From Paramoeba atlantica (Eukaryota; Discosea): DNA of 64,000 nucleotides. The stretch covers positions 186,001-250,000 of the forward strand of contig CDRNVI010000047.1 in assembly GCA_977017575.1 (NCBI GenBank), read 5' to 3'. The position numbers were made by a program, and so were the translations under genes. The notes under the pieces are model-generated. The model was not told where the DNA came from. It ran no database searches and was given only the letters and a program-made list of their open reading frames with translations. Shown here one piece after another: positions 20,463 to 31,366 of this stretch (position 1 is the stretch's first letter; each line of letters starts with the position of its first letter).

Positions 20463-21006
20463 AAAGGGGGAGCTCGTTTATTGTTCACTTTCGATTATTG
20501 TTAACAATCAATAAATTCATTTATTGTTAACATTCGATTATTGTTAACAATGAATTAATTTCGGTTTTTTCGTGTGGCTTATGAAGTTTTTTGTTCCTTA
20601 TGGTCATGTTTTATAGCGCTCATGATAGGGAAAATGATGCGCCTAACGATATGCGAAACAATGTTATTCAAACAACAGACTTTCAGTCGCTCGACGATGG
20701 CAGTCTCCAGAGATAAAACGTCGAGAAGGCAAGTAAACGGTACCTCACCCGACATCGTACTTCGATTCGCATAACTCAGTTTTGGATGAAACTGTATGGC
20801 AATTGAAAACTGCGTAGTTCCCTAAAGAGGTGTCATTGGAAAGTCGTTAGTAGCTCCGGCGATTGCCAGAACCTTCAGCGACCTCCAGAGAGTGCCCAAA
20901 TACTCCTCATTGTTAACAATATTCGAACTCTCATTGCAGCTCGTACAATGTTAACATTGGGGGGTAAAAGTTCGATTATTGTTAACAATAAACGAGCCCC
21001 CCCTTT
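20463..21006. mobile_element. TIR element with GTTAACAATAA arrays, nested in a larger palindrome
   Basis: Ends AAAGGGGGAGCTCGTTTATTG and, inverted, AAAGGGGGGGCTCGTTTATTG. ATTGTTAACAAT palindromes recur several times within each end. Outside it, AAAGGGAACCGGTTTTGCGC (20114-20138) recurs exactly inverted at 21017-21041, suggesting the element sits inside, or forms part of, a wider inverted repeat. The interior has no recognisable protein. Confidence 0.7.
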
Positions 21007-21041
21007 AGATATTTTTTTTTGGCGCAAAACCGGTTCCCTTT

Positions 21042-21572
21042 GACCAAACTTGAATTTTCAAAGTACAAAATTTCGTAGGTTTTTTCGAAAAAATTGCTTC
21101 TTTTATGAATTTGGTGACTTGTACGACTATGACGCAGAAGAAATCGTGTTCGAACAATAAAAAGGTGTAGAAAAGGAGTAGATTCTGTTATGCGCCTCGT
21201 GGGGAACTGAGATCCTCTCATAGGATTCGTTGATTAATCAACGAAGTAGAGACGTACCCGGAACTCTAATTTGGGGGGATTGGAGAGCAAGTTGCAGTTG
21301 TGTCATCAAAAGTCGTGTTAATTTCCGGGATTAACACGACTTTTGTTGACACAACTTAATCTCTCCCCTGTAGCTTGTTGAAGAACACAGCTGTACGCTT
21401 TTACGAAGGATAAAACTTTTGGAATCTCCCCCCTTTTATTTTATACCTTTTCCGATCTAAACGGTCCAAGCTTATAAAGAGGGTATGAATGTAAAGAGAT
21501 AAACAATTTACATAGAAGGCGAAAACATCCTTTAAAAGCATATTACCCTATTACCGTAAGTATCGCATTTCA
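21042..21572. other. intergenic with a perfect-type palindrome at 21296-21356
   Basis: AGTTGTGTCATCAAAAGTCG...TTAAT at 21296-21323 returns inverted at about 21331-21356 around a short TTCCGGGA centre. It is bracketed by GGAGAG and CTCTCC. Probably a small fold-back element. The rest, up to the DAP3-like start, shows nothing recognisable. Confidence 0.55.
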
Positions 21573-23243
21573 ATGCCAAAATATACCGCAGTGGGGTGCA
21601 AGCCCCCGGTCCATACGACGGCTACACACTCTTTCGGTACCCTCTTCGCATACTCCAGAGCAACACAAGCCACAAGCACGACAGGGGCCGAGGCGAAAAT
21701 CTCCTTTCCTCTACGTACCTCCGTCGCGAGAGCCTCCTCCAAGTACCTCCCCTACCAGCCTTTCCACCGGTATAATCCCAACACAGCACGGATGGAAACT
21801 CCAAAGAGCTACACGGAGGCGTGTGAGGGACACCCCATGATGTACCGTCACCAAGGGATTGTACGACACGCCGTGTCGTCGTCACACAAGGACGGTACCC
21901 GTGCTGCTCCCCCGGGGGGTCTCACCTACGAGGCCCCATTGTACGACCACCCCCGGGAGATCCCTCCGCGGGAGCTCTCGCACCATCACCTTAACACCAT
22001 GTACTGCATCTCCAACGATGACCTCCGGGGTTACTTCCCCGAGGGGGTGGGGGGGAGACTCGCTCAGCTGTTCGTCCCCGGCCACCCCCGGGGGTTTCTC
22101 TACCGCAAGCAGTCCCACGCGCTGAGGCTGTACGTCGAGAAGGTGGCGCAGAGGAAACCCGAGGTGGCGCGTATGCTCCGAGGGGGGCGCGCCGGGATTG
22201 TGCTGGACGGTCCCACGGGGGTGGGGAAGAGTGCGTTGCTCGCCCAGGCCACGCATTACGCCCGGGCCCATGACGTGCTGACGCTGTACATTCCGGACGC
22301 CGCGGTGTGGTCGCATGGGGAGTACGCCTGGCCTAGCCTCACCCTTCCGGGGTTTTTTGATGTCCCGGATGCCTCACGCCCGATGCTGCAGTACTTTGCT
22401 CGAGCGCATGGGAGTGTGCTGCGTCAGTGTGTGCTTCAAGTCACTCCGCGGGACTTACCACTGGAACGAGGGGAGTCCCCGGTGCGGTGCTTGTATGATT
22501 TGTGTATATGGGGGTGTCACGGAAGTGCCCCAGGCTCCATTGAGAGGCAAAGTATAGCAACGAAATATCTAGTGGATGAGATTCGGGCAATCCGGGATCG
22601 CCCGGTGCTGATTATTGTGGACGGAATTAACTTGCTGGCCATGGACAGTCATTTTCGTTATCCTCATCCGGATTTTCTTCGAAACATTACCAATTTTGAA
22701 GAAGATCGTACAGATATTGACATTTACGTAAAGGAAATGCCGCGAATTCCATGTAGCCGCCTTGCCTTTGTGCGAGGTTTGAACAAACTCACCATGGAGA
22801 TCGCGGAAGGACAGTTGCCGAATCACTCGATTCTAGCCTGTACTACGTACTGGAGAAAACCCAACCGGCACGCTTTGGCATTCAGCGAACGTACCAAAGA
22901 CCGTCGATTTACTGCCCTCGACGAGTATACCCCTTTCCACGTGCACCAAGACACTCTACTTCACCCCATGACTGTAGACCGTTTCGATGAATATGAATAC
23001 CGTGCATTCCTTCGCTTTCTGGTAAACTCTGGGGAGCTCTCGGGGATGGGATGGGGTCCACTGTGGCACCACAGTAGTGATTTCGAACGCAAACTGTATA
23101 AAATTGAGTTCATGTCCGATAGAGTCCCGCAAAGGGTAGTGGAGCACTACCACCAGGAATTTCTATGGGTGTTGGAATACTCCCGGTTACGGCAGAAACA
23201 ATCTCTTACACATGCCAGTGTTTCTTCTAATAATACAACGTAA
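21573..23243 (+). CDS. DAP3: mitochondrial small-subunit ribosomal protein mS29 (DAP3)
   Basis: A 556-residue GTP-binding protein of the mitochondrial ribosome small subunit. A Walker A motif GPTGVGKS lies at about residue 213. The family strand DVLTLYIPDAAVW follows at about 233 (human DAP3 has DWLILHIPDAHLW), and the Walker B-like VLIIVDGINLL at about 345 (human VDGINAL). The N-terminal 80 residues are basic, Ser/Thr-rich and poor in acids, as in a mitochondrial targeting sequence. It is longer than human DAP3 (398), as expected for the expanded mitoribosomes of kinetoplastids. No introns. The coding strand is C-rich up to about 22.1 kb and G-rich after about 22.15 kb. The last third is AT-richer. 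Confidence 0.85.
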   Translation: MPKYTAVGCKPPVHTTATHSFGTLFAYSRATQATSTTGAEAKISFPLRTSVARASSKYLPYQPFHRYNPNTARMETPKSYTEACEGHPMMYRHQGIVRHAVSSSHKDGTRAAPPGGLTYEAPLYDHPREIPPRELSHHHLNTMYCISNDDLRGYFPEGVGGRLAQLFVPGHPRGFLYRKQSHALRLYVEKVAQRKPEVARMLRGGRAGIVLDGPTGVGKSALLAQATHYARAHDVLTLYIPDAAVWSHGEYAWPSLTLPGFFDVPDASRPMLQYFARAHGSVLRQCVLQVTPRDLPLERGESPVRCLYDLCIWGCHGSAPGSIERQSIATKYLVDEIRAIRDRPVLIIVDGINLLAMDSHFRYPHPDFLRNITNFEEDRTDIDIYVKEMPRIPCSRLAFVRGLNKLTMEIAEGQLPNHSILACTTYWRKPNRHALAFSERTKDRRFTALDEYTPFHVHQDTLLHPMTVDRFDEYEYRAFLRFLVNSGELSGMGWGPLWHHSSDFERKLYKIEFMSDRVPQRVVEHYHQEFLWVLEYSRLRQKQSLTHASVSSNNTT

Positions 23244-23549
23244 TAAAGCGATTACATGGAATACATACAGAAACATGCATGTACATGTATGTTGGACCTT
23301 TCTGCTGTATTTCCTTTGTGGCATTCGAGCACAATTGAATAGTGTTCAATTCGATCCCTCTCTTCATCAATTTTCATAAGTGTTTCATTCAGTTGACCTT
23401 TGGGTCTCCCTTGTGAGCATCTCTATTTTAGCGTTTTTGATATTGCATTTTTAGCATTTTTATATAAACGAAAAAAATGCTATTGTTTGTAAACTTTCTG
23501 CTACTTTTCTGATACATTTTCTTCTTTTGGACATTCTCTTCTTTTGCAC
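23244..23549. other. intergenic between DAP3 and LRR gene 2
   Basis: Holds the palindromic run ACATGCATGTACATGT near 23273, then T-rich sequence ending CTTCTTTTGCAC directly before the ATG of the LRR gene. No gene is seen. Confidence 0.4.
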
Positions 23550-25250
23550 ATGTCTTGTATATTACAAGCTCGTGATGATCAGCCGCCTCCTACAAAGCGT
23601 CGGAAGCAGCACATAGACACCCCAAGCAGCAGTGATGTTCAGCGTCAATCGGGCCATCCTGGAAAGATACGTGGTACCATTCTCCCCCAAGAATATGAAC
23701 TGGAAAGACTTGTTGCCGAAATATTGAACAAGCATTCATCCTGGACGGTAGCCACACTTTCGTGTAAGTGGGAAGGGGTGGCTTGCAATGGGCAAGGAGA
23801 AGTGACGGAACTAACTTTTGACGCTGAATTAGAACTTGGCTTCAACGGAGAATTTACAGGTCCATTGCATTTAGAGTATCTTCCCAGAACCGTTTTACGA
23901 GTATCTGCCTCGGCAAACTGCTTTTCTGGGTCCGATATTTCAAGCAATTTGCCTCCTGACCTCAAGCAACTTGATCTTGGCTACAATGAATTTTCTGGTA
24001 CTATAAACTTTTCTCACTTTCCATCAACGTTGAGCGTTATTATTCTGGACAGCAACCACTTTGAAGGCGGCGTAGATTTGGGTAGCCTTCCAGCGGATCT
24101 AAACATATTGAAAATAAGCGGAAATTCTTTTTCAGGCGAAATTAATTTGTGTGATTTGCCGAAACGTTTAATAGATTTAGATATAAGTTCCAACGAGTTC
24201 ACAGGCTGTACAGTTCTTCATTCGCCGAGAATTCCGCATATGATCTATTCAACCGACGATCAGTCCGAGCTCGGCTTGGACCTTCGTTCACTTCCGGGTC
24301 ACATGGAAGTATTTGATGCCTCGTGCAACAAATTTTCGGGGAAATTACTCCTCAACAATTTGCCAAGCACTCTTGAACGTCTTTTAGTTCAGGAGAACTC
24401 CCTCACAGGGACATTAGATCTGAAGTATTTATATGTGGCAGACGGACTGGAGGACGTTAATTTTTCAGACAATCGATTTAATGGACCTCTCACACTCAAT
24501 ACACTTCCTGAAGGTCTTGAATCATTTAGAGCGACGAATAACACGTTTACAGGAGGTTTGAGTCTAGACCATTTGCCCGCTGGACTGTACGACTTGGATG
24601 TCAGCGAAAATGCATTTACCGGAGCGTGAATTTTGAGGCATTTACCAGATTATATTGGAGAGATCAATCTATACTGCAACAATTTCACAGGAGACGTCGA
24701 TCTTCGTTATCTTCCTGGTGCACTCACGCGTCTCATATTGGGTGACAATAATTTATCTGGCTCATTGGATCTCGGTGAGGTACCCGGCGAATTAAATGCG
24801 CTCGATATTAGCAAAAATAAGTTTTCTGGTTCGCTAAATTTGGGAAAAATAACAACGTCGGAGATACGGCATTTACGAATAAAACACAATAATTTTGAAG
24901 GGAATCTTGACCTCAGTGCGTTGCCGAAAGATTGCATCGAATTCGACGCCAGCCATAATGAATTTTCGGGGGATATCCTGTTAGAAGGTATACCGGCAAC
25001 GCTTCACAGTCTAGACCTGAGTCATAATCACTTTACTGGTGTTCCTGATCTTTCAGACATACCCGACTGTATATCCGACCGTCTTTGCAAGATTATGGCA
25101 AACGATAACTGTTTAGAGGGAAACATCCAGCTGAATTTGCAATCTACTCCTGGTTTGGTTGTCTCGTTAAGCAATAATCCGGGGCTGCACGGGACCGCGA
25201 AGGGAAGGCAACTTAGCATTGAACAAACTCATATCGTAAGGTTTGAATGA
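23550..25250 (+). CDS. LRR family protein 2, with one in-frame TGA
   Basis: The longest family member: 359 codons to a TGA at 24627, then the same frame runs on for 207 more to 25250. The start ATG 23550 gives MSCILQARDDQPPPTKRRKQ, with a KRRK basic cluster. Then come KIRGTILPQEYELERLV, HSSWTV, CKWEGVAC and about 16 LRRs. The TGA falls inside an LRR (FTGA-stop-ILRHLP) where the repeat consensus has Leu, so TTA or TTG changed by one base would explain it. Repeats continue perfectly beyond it. Either a very young pseudogene, a truncated shorter product, or a read-through stop. The codon position was read directly; the interpretation is inference. Confidence 0.75.
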
Positions 25251-26515
25251 CTGAAGAAAGGGAGATCAAAAAGGAAGATTTCTGTGCCAATTTTTTTACC
25301 CAAACATACAGGGGGGGTGCAGATACTGTGACCCCCCCCTTTAATATGGACAGGGGGTATCCCCCCCCTTTATTATGGACAAATCCGACCGGGCGCCGCG
25401 GAGCGGCGCCAATTTTTTTTCCCACTTTTTCGTTTTTTAGGGCATCTGTAGCTAGCTAATTTCGTCAGCTTTCAAATCACACAAAGGAGAAAAGGGGACG
25501 AACTGAGCTTAATTAACCCCGGCTCACGAAAAGTGACCCCCCACTTTGTTGTACTTTGCAGATCTCATCAAGAGAATTTTGTGCGCCCAGGACGGGATAA
25601 AACAAAGAACAATGAGCTTGTTTAGATTACTATTACTGTGCCCCCCCCACTTATTTGTAGCAGTAGTAGTAACATTGAATTGCTTAATTTAGAAGTAATT
25701 AAATGCAATAGTACGTATTGCCCAGTAACATTGATATATTATCGCCCAGTAACATTGAATGCACGCCCTGTTTATTCTTGTTTTTTTTTTCAGAAATCAT
25801 GAGGAACCCATTGCTTGCTAATATTCCAACGAATCTTCGGGGCGCACGTTGAAATGCTCGCTCATACGCTCTTTGAATTTTATGATGTTATCATGATATG
25901 ACTCAGATGCATATCCGACAAAAGTATCGTACATCACGCACCCTTGGATATACAAAAAACAAGAATGAAATGATATGCGCAGTAGATGCGAAAATGGTCG
26001 TGCTACGCGATAGCTGTCGTGGAAACTTATCTTGTCCAAGAATGAAAGAAATCATGGCCCCCTTGCGTTAGTTAGTTTAACTCGTTAAACTCCTTATCCG
26101 GCTCGTCAGACCACATCCCCCACAGCTCCAACCCTTGTTTCCGAATCTTTCCCTCCACCATCTGCGTGGGCTCGTTGGGCTCGTCTTTCCGACGAAAAAC
26201 CGCACGCACTCTTACCACTGGCCGTTCGCCTGTCGCAATCATCAATTTTTTTTCTAACGACTGTACACAACTGATTTAAAGATTGGGTGGGCAACGGCTC
26301 GGTAGGCGCGAGGTCGTCTGCCCCTGGTGTTAAACTTCGAGAATTCCGCAAGGATCCTTGCCCGCTCTCGTGGCCATGCATTTTACAGTTTAGATATTTT
26401 TTGCCGTATTATGAGAAAACATGGAATTTTTTTTCCACACCCTTTTCATCACCCCCCCCCCTTTATTATGGACAAAAGCTGAAAAAGTGTCCATAATAAA
26501 GGGGGGGGGCCACAG
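25251..26515. mobile_element. nested CTGTG...CCCCTTTATTATGGACA MITEs
   Basis: The left end (25326) CTGTGACCCCCCCCTTT and right end (26515) are inverted and TA-flanked. Internal copies of the same end lie at about 25362, 26447 and 26493. Another start (ACTGTGCCCCCCCCACTT) lies at 25636. A GC hairpin (GGCGCCGCGGAGCGGCGCC) followed by eight T is at 25393-25420. Several elements appear stacked. Short frames within (for example minus 26106-26381) match nothing I recognise. Confidence 0.6.
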
Positions 26516-26988
26516 TAAATCTGGGGGGGTCTAAAATTTGTAAAACTTGGCCAATTTTAAAAAATACCGTATACCCCCCAGTGAGGTACCACCCCCAGTA
26601 AGAGAGATTTGGCCCTTTTTGTGCTGACCCCAAGTAAGAGAGATTTGACCCAGGAGCCCCACAGGAGGCGTATAGGGCGTAGGGGGTGAGTGTCCGGATG
26701 TCGGGAGCCTCGGCGGTAACCCAAATAAGCGTTTTAACACGTTTTCAGAAGAAAAAATAGAAACGAATTGTCAAAAAAGTTGGGAGAAAAGAGAAAACTG
26801 ACCAGAAAAGCATACCCCCCAGTAAGAGAGATTTAGGTGGCATCTCCCTTTTTTCCCCCAATTTTAAAAAAGGTAAGGCTCGAAACAGCAGGAAACGATC
26901 TATTTTCTACCAGAGGGAAAGCCGTCCAATGCGCTATCATTTTCTAATATTGGTCAAGTTTTACAACTTTTAGACCCCCCAAGATTTA
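26516..26988. mobile_element. short relative of the IS630/Tc1-like element
   Basis: Ends TAAATCTGGGGGGGTCTAAA and its complement, with the same TCTAAAATTTGTAAAACTTG sequence as the terminal repeat of the 37.4-kb element. The interior has three direct copies of CCCAGTAAGAGAGATTT (about 26594, 26629, 26815), which look like a further inserted repeat. Non-coding. Confidence 0.65.
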
Positions 26989-27295
26989 GCTGCACCCCCA
27001 TTTTCTATTTTTCCGACGAGCACAAAACACTGCACCCCCACTTAATTGTCATAGCCCCCTCCCCCCTAATTAATTGTCCTTCTTGATAAGGGCTTGAGCA
27101 GGAGACGCCCGATTTTTCCTTTTTACTGCCCGATGTTACTGGTGGCATCCCAAAAAAGGTCAAATCCTTGTTACTGGGAGGTCTATTACAATTGGGGGGA
27201 TCGACGGTAATTTTATAAGGTTTTACGTTTTCGAACGCCTACTTGTGTAAAGGAACACAATTTTCTGCCTATTGTAATATTACATAATCTTTTCT
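26989..27295. other. spacer with C-rich half-ends
   Basis: Contains GCACCCCCATTTTC and CTGCACCCCCACTTAATTGTC repeats and AATTAATTGTCC, probably ends of degraded MITEs. No gene is seen. Confidence 0.35.
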
Positions 27296-27971
27296 AGGCT
27301 CTTCGTTAAACGCAGTGGTTGTTTTCAACTTAGAAGTCACTCATGCTGCGCGCTTCGCGTTGAAAACTACCACCGCGTTTAACGAAGAGCCTAAAAAATA
27401 AAATTTGGTCTGGAAAGCTGAAGAAAACGGAAAGGTTGTAGCCAAAAATAGCCGATTTTCGGGAAAAAATGGGGTCAATTTTGGGTATTTTTGCTCTCAG
27501 AGCACTAAATCCGACATTTGCGCGTGGGAAATCACTCGTAGGCATGAATGAAAGCCTGCCGAACGTATTGCGTGGGGAATACGACTCCAATCACACCATT
27601 CTTTAGACACAAAAAAGGCCCTTTGGGGCCGAAAAATACTTTTTCACCTTTTTTAGTCAAAAATGAGTCATTTTGAGGGGCGCACCAAGTCTCGAAGAAG
27701 GGATACCTTGCGAAAACAACTGCGTAGAAAGCTAGTATAGGTCCCAAACTCTCACAATACAATAGGGGAAACGATTTTGGAAAAATATTTTTTTTGCCAA
27801 GTTGAATTTTTTTTCAAAAAAAGAATCCGAAAAAATCCGAACCTGGCGAACCCGTCCTGCGGATACGCGGGGGGGTCACCCCCAGGTAGGGGGGTGGAAA
27901 ATGCGCGCCAAGACCCCGGCTACCCCTTCCGAGAGTTTTTTTCGAAAAATATTTTTTTCAAAAAAAATTGC
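27296..27971. repeat. composite repeat copy C, left part
   Basis: Hairpin MITE (27296-27392) plus the left body of the composite repeat. It breaks off at AAAAAATTGC (27962-27971), where the Mutator-like element is inserted. The remainder of the composite resumes at 32964. Confidence 0.8.
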
Positions 27972-28370
27972 AGAGGTCCGTAAAACTACAAAAATGTTAG
28001 TTCCGCCATAGTGACAGCAACTATTGGGTTGAAGAGTCACTAGTGAGTTCTCTATTGAGTTGCACGTATCTGGATTGCTAAAACTCAATAGTGACTGAAG
28101 TGTGTTTCTATTATTGAGTCTGAACTTAATAGTTCCTATGAAACTTGTGTACTATTGAGTCTGAACTTCATACCTAATTTTTTTGTAGTCCAATAATTTT
28201 TTTTGATTTCGTCAAAATCGTTTTCCCAGAAGCGATTTCTAGTACATGTTTGAGAGTTTAAAGCCTCAGCTATTGTACCCTGACTGTTCAAGATGATCAC
28301 TTTACAAGCAAAACTATTGAACCTTCCTGGTACTCTAAAAATCATTTCTAGATTTCTGATTATTTAAGTC

Positions 28371-28670
28371 ATGTCTTGTGAAACGGACCTACTGAACGTC
28401 ATCCAAACAATGGCCAAGGAAAAGAAGCAACTTACGGGAAGCATCAAAAAGCTAGAAACACAAATTGAGGAAATGGAAAAAAGGAACAACGAACTTTCAA
28501 CCACCCTTTCGCGTGTAGTAGCCGAAAATTCGGAGCTTTGTCGGTTCGCTTCTCGCCCAGAAGAAACCACACACGAACGAACAGAAGTGACAAAATATTG
28601 GACGCATTTGCTCGAAACAGGAATGTCTTCACATCAAGTCACGGCATTCGAAGGGCGTACGAAGAATTAA
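28371..28670 (+). CDS. small coiled-coil ORF of the MULE
   Basis: A 99-codon frame whose first 60 residues are a heptad-rich, charged coiled coil (for example KKLETQIEEMEKRNNELSTT). Its 3' part overlaps the start of the transposase frame by 133 bp in another phase. It may be a separate small protein, or the N-terminal exon or frame of the transposase joined by frameshifting or a lost base. No homologue recognised. Confidence 0.45.
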   Translation: MSCETDLLNVIQTMAKEKKQLTGSIKKLETQIEEMEKRNNELSTTLSRVVAENSELCRFASRPEETTHERTEVTKYWTHLLETGMSSHQVTAFEGRTKN

Positions 28671-31366
28671 AAACAAAAACTACATGTACTTCCCTTTGGT
28701 TCTTTTCTCCGGAGCCTAGGAGTTCATTGGAAACGTTTTTTACCTTGCCATGGATCATATGGGCGCCCATGCGCCAAGGCGAAAAAGAAAACCTACACTG
28801 TCTTCATTGCAAAGAGCGATTGACTTTCATGAAGCTTTCTCCTGTGCGTCGGATTTTTGATCTTTCGACACCAATGTACTATTTTTGTGAAGTGTATCAA
28901 TGTCGTAGCACTGAGTGTCGTAAGGTAATATCAAGTGATGAAAAGAGCTTAATTTCCAGCCTATCCCACAAGGCACGAAATTCCTTTCCTATTATTAAAA
29001 CTGAGAAATTGGGGATGACTAGACGACTTTCAACGGCCATTATGGCAATAGGAACTAGTGGTTCTAATATGAGTGAATTTCAAGGTATTCTGCAAGAAGT
29101 GTATGCCGTCGATTACCATCAGCGGACGTTGCAGTATCTGAGTAATAAGCGCGATGAAAGACACATTTTTGAATTAAAGCACACGGAAAAATTTGGATTT
29201 CGCTGGGATCCTAATTGCGTGGAAGCGATTTCAAATCGAATTTCACAAGAATGGATGACTCCATCAGTGGATCATTTTCAGGATGTTTTGATTTCATTAC
29301 TCCAGCAGCGCCAGGTGGAGTGTGACAACTATATGTCCGAGCTGACTGGTACAGTGCTTGCAATGGATCATACTTTCGAGACCGCAAAGTGCATTCGACT
29401 GCGTGGGGAAGCACCGTTTCGTTCTCACTTTGTTGTTCACAATGAAATTGGTGAGATTTTGGCTGCCGTATACACTCGAAATGAAAGTTTTGACACTTTG
29501 CACAATGTTCTTTCAAACATAGCATCACGTCCAGGAAGCAAAGCAATGGTTATATATGCTGACAACTGTTGCACAGTACGTTCTAAAATACAACGCCACT
29601 TTCCATCTGCACATATTAAATGCGATTTATGGCATTGGCTGCACCGTTTCGCAGCTGTTATCCCACGCACTTCAGCATCAAATCGGCAGAAAATGTTTTA
29701 CACCGAGCTTTGCCGATCTGTAGTAGAGCCTCTTACTATCGCTTTGTCAAAAAAGGAACATCTTGATGCGCATGAGAAAGTTATTCCACGTCCGGCAAAA
29801 TTGCTTTCTAAAATGGAACTCCTGAAGGAAAAATATTCGGACATCTTTACATGGAACCCCAAGTTAGCTTCTCTCTGGCCGTACGCAATAGCCCACATCG
29901 AGCGGGACTGCCTCAGTGGCCCTACAGATGTGAATTTGACGCGCGTGGATAAGAATATGGTGTATCGTTCCAGCCGAGGAACCAACATTTGTGAAAGTTT
30001 TCATTCTCGTTTGAAAGCTAAAGTGAAGCTTCGCGCGCGTAGCTCAGCAGAAACTGTAGACGCGCTGACAAGGAGCTTTATTTATCGAAGTAATGTGAAA
30101 TGTGCTGTGAGATTCAAATCAGCGCCGGATATGATGTGTTTCGACGCTCTGTTGTTTCGAACCTTGAAAGAAACCTTCTCTTCTCTCTTCCTGGGGGCGG
30201 ACGATGCAAGATTATGTAATAGTCCTTTTGCACTTCTCCCTGTGGCGAAACAACTAACGACTCATGAACTGTTCTTCACACAATATGTTCACCCTGTTCA
30301 ATCTGGGGATGGATATGCACTTATCCCACATTCCTTGTCTGACAATCAGCTGAGTAATGTTCGCAGCTGGGCGCAAAATAAGTTTGGTTGCGAGCCCGTA
30401 TTTCTTGGCAAAGACGATGTGGAATTTAACTTCGCACTTTCGGCTACACCAACTAAGCACGAGGAAAAGGTGCGTTTCCTAGGTGGAGAGTGCACTGCAG
30501 CGTCAATGATGAGCACACTTGAATACTTGTGTGCGGGAGATCCCTGTATTCTGCGGTGCGATACATCGCGGGTGGACAAAGATACGACGTTCGAACGAGT
30601 TCTTGAACACTTGAGCAAGCCCGAGAACGACGTCGAGGAAGTTATAACCAAGGTTTCACACGGGCAATTATTTCTTCCCCTAGTTCGCTCTCTTGCCAAT
30701 GTCATTTCAAGCACTGTACTCGTTTTGCACGAGCTTTCACACGTACCATATCTAGTGGTTCCTTTCGATTCCGTATCACCAACTCCGCAGAGGCACAGAA
30801 TATGCGGTGTTTGCGTACTTGATATCCCTGGTGCAGGAATATTTAAAACTTTTGATACAGATTTTGATGTAGGTTTGGGGGCGCACGAGGAGATCATAAT
30901 GGTTGATGACTTACCTGTACAACATTTTACCGCGACAGGAAATAGCAACGCATGTCACCTGGCAACACATTTACATGCTCCAAGAATTGATCCTCGCCAA
31001 AGAAACGTGATCGTGAAATTCAATCCCCTTGAAGTGCGCTTGCTCCTGCAATGTGTCATCGATGAAGTGCGCGACAAATCTTCGAGGCACATACCTTGGC
31101 CGAAAGTTTTATCAAGATTCAGCTCCGTGGTCAAAGAAAATGAGGACCAGTATAGATTTCCTCGAGATTTTAATCAGTTACTGGTTGCGTATCAGAACAG
31201 ACTTTGCTACAAGGAATGCGCGGAGGACGTGAAGTCGCATGATGAGATAATGGGCGAGCTTCGCGCAAAAGAGGATGCTAGAAAAAAGAGAGGACGTAAA
31301 TGTCCGAATAGAGATTCGCGAATAGAAGTAGACGGCTTTGAGAATGCGGAAAATGTTCCTCTGTAA
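28538..31366 (+). CDS. MULE transposase
   Basis: Catalyses cut-and-paste movement of the surrounding 5-kb element. The N-terminal third has a Zn-binding pattern (HCLHCKERL at about residue 86 and YQCRSTECRKV at about 124), like the DUF6729-type region of some eukaryotic transposases. The RNase H-like core has Asp in VLAMDHTFE (about 270), Asp in VIYADNCC (about 340) with the following HIKCDLWHWLHR, and a late Glu in GTNICESFHSRLKAK (about 483), the MULE layout. The C-terminal 400 residues (GGECTAASMMSTLEYLC onward) are unassigned; an OTU-like fold was considered but its catalytic motif is not visible. The tail is basic (KKRGRKC). The frame is fully open. The exact start is uncertain because of the overlap with the frame at 28371. 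Confidence 0.82.
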   Translation: MSVRFSPRRNHTRTNRSDKILDAFARNRNVFTSSHGIRRAYEELKTKTTCTSLWFFSPEPRSSLETFFTLPWIIWAPMRQGEKENLHCLHCKERLTFMKLSPVRRIFDLSTPMYYFCEVYQCRSTECRKVISSDEKSLISSLSHKARNSFPIIKTEKLGMTRRLSTAIMAIGTSGSNMSEFQGILQEVYAVDYHQRTLQYLSNKRDERHIFELKHTEKFGFRWDPNCVEAISNRISQEWMTPSVDHFQDVLISLLQQRQVECDNYMSELTGTVLAMDHTFETAKCIRLRGEAPFRSHFVVHNEIGEILAAVYTRNESFDTLHNVLSNIASRPGSKAMVIYADNCCTVRSKIQRHFPSAHIKCDLWHWLHRFAAVIPRTSASNRQKMFYTELCRSVVEPLTIALSKKEHLDAHEKVIPRPAKLLSKMELLKEKYSDIFTWNPKLASLWPYAIAHIERDCLSGPTDVNLTRVDKNMVYRSSRGTNICESFHSRLKAKVKLRARSSAETVDALTRSFIYRSNVKCAVRFKSAPDMMCFDALLFRTLKETFSSLFLGADDARLCNSPFALLPVAKQLTTHELFFTQYVHPVQSGDGYALIPHSLSDNQLSNVRSWAQNKFGCEPVFLGKDDVEFNFALSATPTKHEEKVRFLGGECTAASMMSTLEYLCAGDPCILRCDTSRVDKDTTFERVLEHLSKPENDVEEVITKVSHGQLFLPLVRSLANVISSTVLVLHELSHVPYLVVPFDSVSPTPQRHRICGVCVLDIPGAGIFKTFDTDFDVGLGAHEEIIMVDDLPVQHFTATGNSNACHLATHLHAPRIDPRQRNVIVKFNPLEVRLLLQCVIDEVRDKSSRHIPWPKVLSRFSSVVKENEDQYRFPRDFNQLLVAYQNRLCYKECAEDVKSHDEIMGELRAKEDARKKRGRKCPNRDSRIEVDGFENAENVPL

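Noticed and set aside
26594-26836. Direct repeats of CCCAGTAAGAGAGATTT considered as a CRISPR-like array.
   Set aside because: Only three copies with irregular spacing inside a MITE of a eukaryotic genome.
30470-30970. OTU-type protease domain in the C-terminal part of the MULE transposase.
   Set aside because: No DGNC-type catalytic motif is visible; left unassigned.
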